Assembly (NCBI GenBank): GCA_910589595.1
Contig: CAJUTM010000031.1
Coordinates: 1 to 38,567, forward strand
Direction of reading: 5' to 3'
From: an uncultured Eubacterium sp.
GTDB lineage: Bacteria > Bacillota > Clostridia > Lachnospirales > Lachnospiraceae
Length of the DNA: 38,567 nt
The translations under genes were made by a program, and so were the position numbers. Positions 34,378 to 38,567 of this stretch are shown here, piece after piece (within the stretch, counting starts at the first letter, position 1; each line of letters starts with the position of its first letter). The notes beneath the pieces were generated by a model that saw only the letters and a list, made by a program, of their open reading frames with translations, had not been told where the DNA came from and did no database searches.

Positions 34378-34480
34378 AATCTAAAAGCGTTTGACAAACT
34401 CTTTCGTCATACGCCCATCCATTGACGCATCCACTATTTTATTGCCGCAAAGAACCATGACACCGCCAATTCTCAATAAC
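34378..34480 (-). pseudogene. Short remnant after the 365-residue gene
   Basis: Immediately after the TAG stop codon at 34480 the same frame stays open for about 31 codons (core RIGGVMVLCGNKIVDASMDG) and ends FVKRF-stop. It looks like the tail of an unrelated protein and has no start or ribosome site. It supports the view that genes were spliced here by recombination. Confidence 0.3.
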
Positions 34481-35577
34481 TATATAGAAAGCGAAATTTC
34501 CCCTTTATTTCCCCATGAATTTCCGATGTATATTTTCATAATATAACTGGATATTTCAATTTTCATATCATCCGATTTGTCTACCTGATATATATTTTCC
34601 CCTTTTTGTTCCGAAAGACTATATTTATAAATCACTCCATCCTTTTCATAAAAAATTGCTTTTGAATCAAAATAAATTCCACATATCTCTTCTGCCGAAT
34701 ACACAATCCTACAGCTATTATTTTCGGAGTCATAAATAAAGTAAATTGCCCTTTTAATATCTTTCGTTCGAATACATTCTTCGTCAAATTTATATGTAAG
34801 AACATTACATATACCATACAGCTTATTTTTATGCTGATAACATTTAACGTATATGGTATCGTCTTTTTCTATTTCCGTTTGCTCAAGCAATTGATTTAGA
34901 ATATTCCATTTCTTACAAACATTTTTCTCATTCGCTTTTACTGCACTGACTTTATTGTAAAAAGAAATATCTTCTGCCTCCACTCCAATATCCGGAAGCA
35001 TACTGTAAAGCCCGTTTTGACAATATCTTAATTTCAATTTCCTCAACAAAGTTTCGTTGCTTTCCTGACTAATTTCTACAAAATCCCTTTCAAAATTCTT
35101 TTCTTTAATGTAATAATTAATACATTTACTATCGCGAAACTTAGAATAATTTTGATTATCCTTTTCCAAAAGCACCAATACAAATTCATCTACACAGAAA
35201 GCCCTTAATAAACCTTTGATAGTTTTCCTTTTTCTGATATTAGAATTGTAATCCATCTGTAAGATTATAGTTTCGTCTTCTCCGTACTGTAACAAATAAT
35301 AAAAGTTTTTTCCCAGAACAATTTCATCGGGAATCATATTCAGTAAATGAATTGCAATTTCGGAAACTTCTTTACCATTATGTTTTTTAATAGAGACGGC
35401 ATCTGCGCTAATGCTTGCTTCATACATCTTATTGCTTCCCACTGTCTCATAAGTATTATATTTTATCGAAATTGTCCTTCTATCTAACGACATAAAGAAT
35501 ATAGTTAATACAGTAATCCCACATCCAAGAATCAGAACACATGCCATCATAGAAAAAATAAGCTTTTTTATAACCAT
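34480..35577 (-). CDS. Membrane-anchored protein, 365 residues; candidate immunity to the papain-like Rhs tail
   Basis: An N-terminal membrane segment (IFSMMACVLILGCGITVLTIFFM) is followed by an outward domain of about 330 residues with beta-rich repeats: YLLQYGEDETIILQMDY, IYVKCYQHKNKLYGICNVLTYKF and IFYEKDGVIYKYSLSEQ. It resembles an irregular propeller and has no recognised domain. It starts behind GGGAGG, 57 bases after the stop codon of the long Rhs gene, the slot of an immunity protein. Topology would let it meet a toxin arriving from outside. The role is inferred from position. Confidence 0.7.
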   Translation of the reverse strand: MVIKKLIFSMMACVLILGCGITVLTIFFMSLDRRTISIKYNTYETVGSNKMYEASISADAVSIKKHNGKEVSEIAIHLLNMIPDEIVLGKNFYYLLQYGEDETIILQMDYNSNIRKRKTIKGLLRAFCVDEFVLVLLEKDNQNYSKFRDSKCINYYIKEKNFERDFVEISQESNETLLRKLKLRYCQNGLYSMLPDIGVEAEDISFYNKVSAVKANEKNVCKKWNILNQLLEQTEIEKDDTIYVKCYQHKNKLYGICNVLTYKFDEECIRTKDIKRAIYFIYDSENNSCRIVYSAEEICGIYFDSKAIFYEKDGVIYKYSLSEQKGENIYQVDKSDDMKIEISSYIMKIYIGNSWGNKGEISLSI

Positions 35578-35634
35578 TTACCTCCCTCTATTTTTATATA
35601 CCAGAAACACAATAACCTTAAATTACCTACTATG

Positions 35635-38565
35635 CTACTTTCCTAACAATTTTTTTAGACGAGAAAATGCATTATTAGGTATAACATATTTTTCTTTAAT
35701 TATTCTTCTTACTGCATAACCTTTAAGATTTCTTACATTATTCTTAAATTTCCCATAATCCAAAGCCCTAAGGCAAACCTGTAAACAATTATTACTATTA
35801 GTATTATAACGTCCTCGATAATCCTTTAAATAGTTATAACTTTCGGAAAAGTCACCTTGAAAATATATACTTCCAGTTAGCTTTTGTTCATAATATTTTT
35901 TAGTTTGATTATAGACAACCTTTTTTAATTTTTTGGGTTTTTTTCTAAATTTGGTAATACTATCAATTGGCTCTAAATACCTCTTAGCATAGGGTTTAAA
36001 AAAGAAATTATATATAACACTACTATTAGTCGAACCCCAAAAGAAATAATACCATTGTCGGTTTATATCCTGCAATGCTAAACCAGTATGCCCCATATGC
36101 CCTGCTCCATATGCATATTGTAACCATACAGCATCATGCCCACTCGGGTCCCACGCATTCACCCCATCATGTTCACAGTAAGTATACAAATGCAGGCTCT
36201 CCGGCTCATCCTCTTCTCCCGTATAGGTATCCCTTGTCAGAAACCTCCCCGCTTTTGGCTGGTAATACCGTGCCCGCAGATAGATTTCTTCCGTCTCCTT
36301 ATCGTGGTACTCCCCGCAGTAGCGGAACGAGTTGTCATCTTTCCTGTCCGGCTTTATTTCGTTGCCAAAGGAATCGTACTCGTAGGTCTTGATGACGTTT
36401 CCTGTTTCGTCGGTCAGCTGCACCACATTCCCATGCGAATCGGTCACATAGTACTGTTTTTCGGACGCCTTCCCAGAGGCGTTTTCTGTTCCTTTGTCGG
36501 ATAATATCAGGTCATTTCCACGGATGTACCGTTTCTTTACCTTCCCACTCTTAGTGAGTTCCATCACCAGCTGGTCGCCGTCCCAGACGAAGACGGTTTT
36601 TTCCCCGTTTACTATTTTACTGGTACGCAGTCCCTCAGCATCATAAGTAAAGCTTACTTTGTAATTCTTTGTAAGCGTCCGTGTCAACTGGTTCAGGGCA
36701 TTATAATGGTTGACTACATTCTCGTTCAGCCGGTTGTCTCCCAGTGTGACGTCAATGTCGATGTATGGCCTGTCTTTCCTGTCATTGGGGATTTCATAGC
36801 GTTTGACAGTGGCTAACTGGTTTCCGTTTCTATCGTTTTTATAAAGGACGACGGTGTCTTCTTCCGTGTCGGTGTTTAAGGTGTCGGTGCGGAGCAGCTC
36901 GTCGTTTTTGTTGTATTTATAAGCGGTTACCTTATTGCCGGTTTTCATTTCTTTGCGGTTATTGTTACTGTCGTAGGTGTAGGAAATGTTCTCCCTGCCT
37001 GTTTTTGTTTCTTTCGTAATCCGCCCTAACAAATCATAGGTATAGGTGGCAGTCTTTGTGGACTTCTTGCCATTTTTGCCAATCGTATCAGAAGTTTCCT
37101 TAGATTTTTGCCCATTGGCAAGATATTCCGATGAATACTCCGATATTACCCCAGAGCTGCCTGTCTGGTTCTTCATTGCTGTCAGGCGGTTCTGGTAATC
37201 GTAGGCATAGGTGGTTGTCATGCCATTTCCTGCCACGGTTCTTTCTGCTAAGTTGCCGTCGGTGTCGTAGGTATACCCTGCTATTTCGCTTCCTGTTCCG
37301 TCGGTGACAGATGTTAGTTTTGATTCGCCGTCATAGGTATACTTCAGGGAAAGTTTCGTGTCGTCTCCTACTTTTACCGCAAAGACGGTTTTATTGCCGG
37401 CGCTGTCATAGGTGTAGGTTTTTACTATATTTTTATTCTTTGTCAGTTTTGTTGTTTCTCTTGTTAGCTGTCCGGAGGCGTCATCGTAGACAAAGGTGGT
37501 GTCGTCCTGTGTGGCTACGTCTCCATAGGCATTGTAAGTATAACTATGTTTCGCCTCTTTCCCAGTCTTTTTTTCTTTTGCCACCATTTCGGTAAGACGG
37601 TTCTGATAATCGTAGGTGCTTTTCTGGGTGTTGCCGTTTTTATCTATTGTTTTGGTGAGATTGCTGTTTACATCATAAGTATAGGTTTCTCTTCTGCCCT
37701 CTGAGTCGGTAAAAGCAACCAGCTGGTTTTTCCCATCGTATTCATACTTGGTTTCACGGATGTCATCGGTTTTCTTTTTTCCGCTGACGGTGAGCTGGTA
37801 CGTTTTTCCGGCATAGGTAAAGGTGTCTTCTGCTTTTGTGTCTTCTGCTGCTTCCGATACTGTCAGGGTCAGCGGTGCCGTCATTCCCGTGAACTGGCGC
37901 ACCTTATTCCCTTCTGTGTCATAGACATACTGGACATACTGCGCTTTTTCATTTGCCATGCGGCTTTTTACCATTACAAGGTTGCCGCGTTTGTCATAAG
38001 TATATTCTGTTTTTGCTTCCCTGTCACTGTCGATCTGTTCGTTCTTTTCCGTCACATTTCCCGTATTATCGTACTCTGCCGTGGTTTTCTGATACGTGAT
38101 GCTGCCGTCTTTCTTTTCCTGCGGGATTTCGGACTGTACTTTCCTGCCAAGGATATCATATTCGTATTTCGCTGCCACGTTTTCTTTTGTTCCTCTTGGG
38201 GTATATTCCTTGGTGACCTGTCCCTGTTCGTCATAATCCGATTTAACCGTCTGGGTTTTCCAATCCGTCTCGCCCTCTTTACGGCTTTTGGTTTCGGTCT
38301 GGCTGACATTGCCGTTGTCATCATAAGTGGAAAGAGTCTGCGTCTCATAAGCAGGAAGCCACTTCCCGTCCTGCTGTTTTCTGGTTACGGTGGTTTCTTT
38401 TGTTGTTCTGCCGAAGTCGTCACTTTCATAAGTGGTGGCTGTCTCTACCCTGTTTTTTCCACGGATGACAGTGTCTTTCTGGGATACGGTGTTCCCCTCC
38501 GCATCCGTTACGGTTTTTGTGATGGTTTCGCTTAAAACTGCGTCATTGAACTGGTCATAGTACCC
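35635..38565 (-). CDS. Rhs/YD-repeat polymorphic toxin with permuted papain/NlpC-P60-like C-terminal domain (5' end outside window)
   Basis: The frame is open to the right edge of the window, so the N-terminus is outside; the ATG at 38178 is internal. At least 800 residues of YD repeats (TYDYQNRLTEM, YKYNKNDELLRTDT, TYDSNNNRKEM) and the Rhs core (RYYQPKAGRFLTRDTYTG, CEHDGVNAWDPSGH) form the shell that encloses a toxin. The final 160 residues are unique. GHMGHTGLALQD carries a His, and about 100 residues later NSNNCLQVCLRAL carries a Cys. His before Cys is the order of circularly permuted papain-fold (YiiX/NlpC-like) enzymes, found among amidase, transferase and deamidase effectors. This is the only Rhs in the array with no visible damage. 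Confidence 0.88.
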   Translation of the reverse strand, partial: GYYDQFNDAVLSETITKTVTDAEGNTVSQKDTVIRGKNRVETATTYESDDFGRTTKETTVTRKQQDGKWLPAYETQTLSTYDDNGNVSQTETKSRKEGETDWKTQTVKSDYDEQGQVTKEYTPRGTKENVAAKYEYDILGRKVQSEIPQEKKDGSITYQKTTAEYDNTGNVTEKNEQIDSDREAKTEYTYDKRGNLVMVKSRMANEKAQYVQYVYDTEGNKVRQFTGMTAPLTLTVSEAAEDTKAEDTFTYAGKTYQLTVSGKKKTDDIRETKYEYDGKNQLVAFTDSEGRRETYTYDVNSNLTKTIDKNGNTQKSTYDYQNRLTEMVAKEKKTGKEAKHSYTYNAYGDVATQDDTTFVYDDASGQLTRETTKLTKNKNIVKTYTYDSAGNKTVFAVKVGDDTKLSLKYTYDGESKLTSVTDGTGSEIAGYTYDTDGNLAERTVAGNGMTTTYAYDYQNRLTAMKNQTGSSGVISEYSSEYLANGQKSKETSDTIGKNGKKSTKTATYTYDLLGRITKETKTGRENISYTYDSNNNRKEMKTGNKVTAYKYNKNDELLRTDTLNTDTEEDTVVLYKNDRNGNQLATVKRYEIPNDRKDRPYIDIDVTLGDNRLNENVVNHYNALNQLTRTLTKNYKVSFTYDAEGLRTSKIVNGEKTVFVWDGDQLVMELTKSGKVKKRYIRGNDLILSDKGTENASGKASEKQYYVTDSHGNVVQLTDETGNVIKTYEYDSFGNEIKPDRKDDNSFRYCGEYHDKETEEIYLRARYYQPKAGRFLTRDTYTGEEDEPESLHLYTYCEHDGVNAWDPSGHDAVWLQYAYGAGHMGHTGLALQDINRQWYYFFWGSTNSSVIYNFFFKPYAKRYLEPIDSITKFRKKPKKLKKVVYNQTKKYYEQKLTGSIYFQGDFSESYNYLKDYRGRYNTNSNNCLQVCLRALDYGKFKNNVRNLKGYAVRRIIKEKYVIPNNAFSRLKKLLGK

Positions 38566-38567
38566 CT

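Larger units (their letters stand above)
28330..36250 (-). repeat. Four copies of the Rhs core 3' segment in direct orientation
   Basis: The DNA for the end of the Rhs core (RARYY...GRFLTRDTYTGEEDE...CENDGVN) occurs at about 36140-36290, 31950-32090, 29610-29760 and 28340-28477, with high nucleotide similarity and the same orientation. Just 3' of each copy the sequences become unrelated. The longer upstream core is shared by three copies (from about 37620, 33420 and 30966). These long direct repeats would support homologous exchange of the tails. Confidence 0.85.

Noticed and set aside
36000..38567. Short periodic repeats in the right-hand region considered as a CRISPR array
   Set aside because: Periodicity comes from YD-repeat codons; units vary in length and sequence and there are no constant repeats with unique spacers.

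Overview
The window looks like a low-GC Gram-positive chromosome of the class Clostridia, most like a Lachnospiraceae gut or rumen anaerobe. The reasons are AGGAGG-type ribosome sites, the metG-tatD-rsmA cluster, Clostridia-restricted small families (CD3324, DUF6485), an Agr/LytTR-type regulator, and secreted proteins built from bacterial Ig-like domains. No tRNA, rRNA or CRISPR array was seen. Family names come from motif reading only; no database search was run.

Layout. (1) Positions 1-5.8 kb are an accessory strip of broken or orphaned genes on the minus strand: a LytTR response regulator whose overlapping sensor gene stops after 24 codons, a frameshifted hypothetical gene, a 15-residue ParM-like N-terminus joined to an out-of-frame coiled-coil remnant, an HsdR cut off after its nuclease domain, a YhcG/DUF1016 nuclease, and small proteins. 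(2) 5.9-7.3 kb, plus strand: a CD3324-type HTH protein with a structured leader and a SAM methyltransferase. (3) 7.3-19.8 kb is mostly housekeeping: rsmF, cdd, a large membrane-anchored protein ending in a catalytically degenerate C39-like domain, an EAL phosphodiesterase with a dead GGDEF, an Ig-like/PIG-L deacetylase fusion, and the metG-tatD-rsmA operon with a clear promoter. (4) 19.83-20.25 kb is a roughly 420-bp imperfect palindrome, resembling a foldback or MITE element. It lies just upstream of the metG promoter and contains the stop codon of the neighbouring ABC ATPase gene. (5) 20.2-23.6 kb is an overlapping five-ORF operon: lipoprotein (split by a frameshift), two membrane proteins and an ABC ATPase. 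(6) 23.7-24.9 kb holds an AlkD-type HEAT-repeat protein and the first of two paralogous membrane-anchored proteins.

(7) 25-38.6 kb, minus strand, is the most interesting part: a tandem array of Rhs/YD-repeat genes. One is long and runs off the right edge; the others are progressively 5'-truncated. All share a nearly identical 3' core ending near the DPxGH-type boundary, and each then switches to a different C-terminal domain. In transcription order these are a permuted papain/NlpC-P60-like domain, a lysozyme-like domain behind a Pro/Ser/Lys linker, a second divergent lysozyme-like domain, and a His-rich domain resembling zinc phospholipase C or P1 nuclease. Each tail is followed by a different small membrane or lipoprotein gene in the place where immunity genes sit. 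The arrangement resembles polymorphic-toxin cassettes with displaced Rhs tails, where the conserved core would allow recombination to swap the active toxin. Two of the genes here are interrupted at short poly-A tracts.
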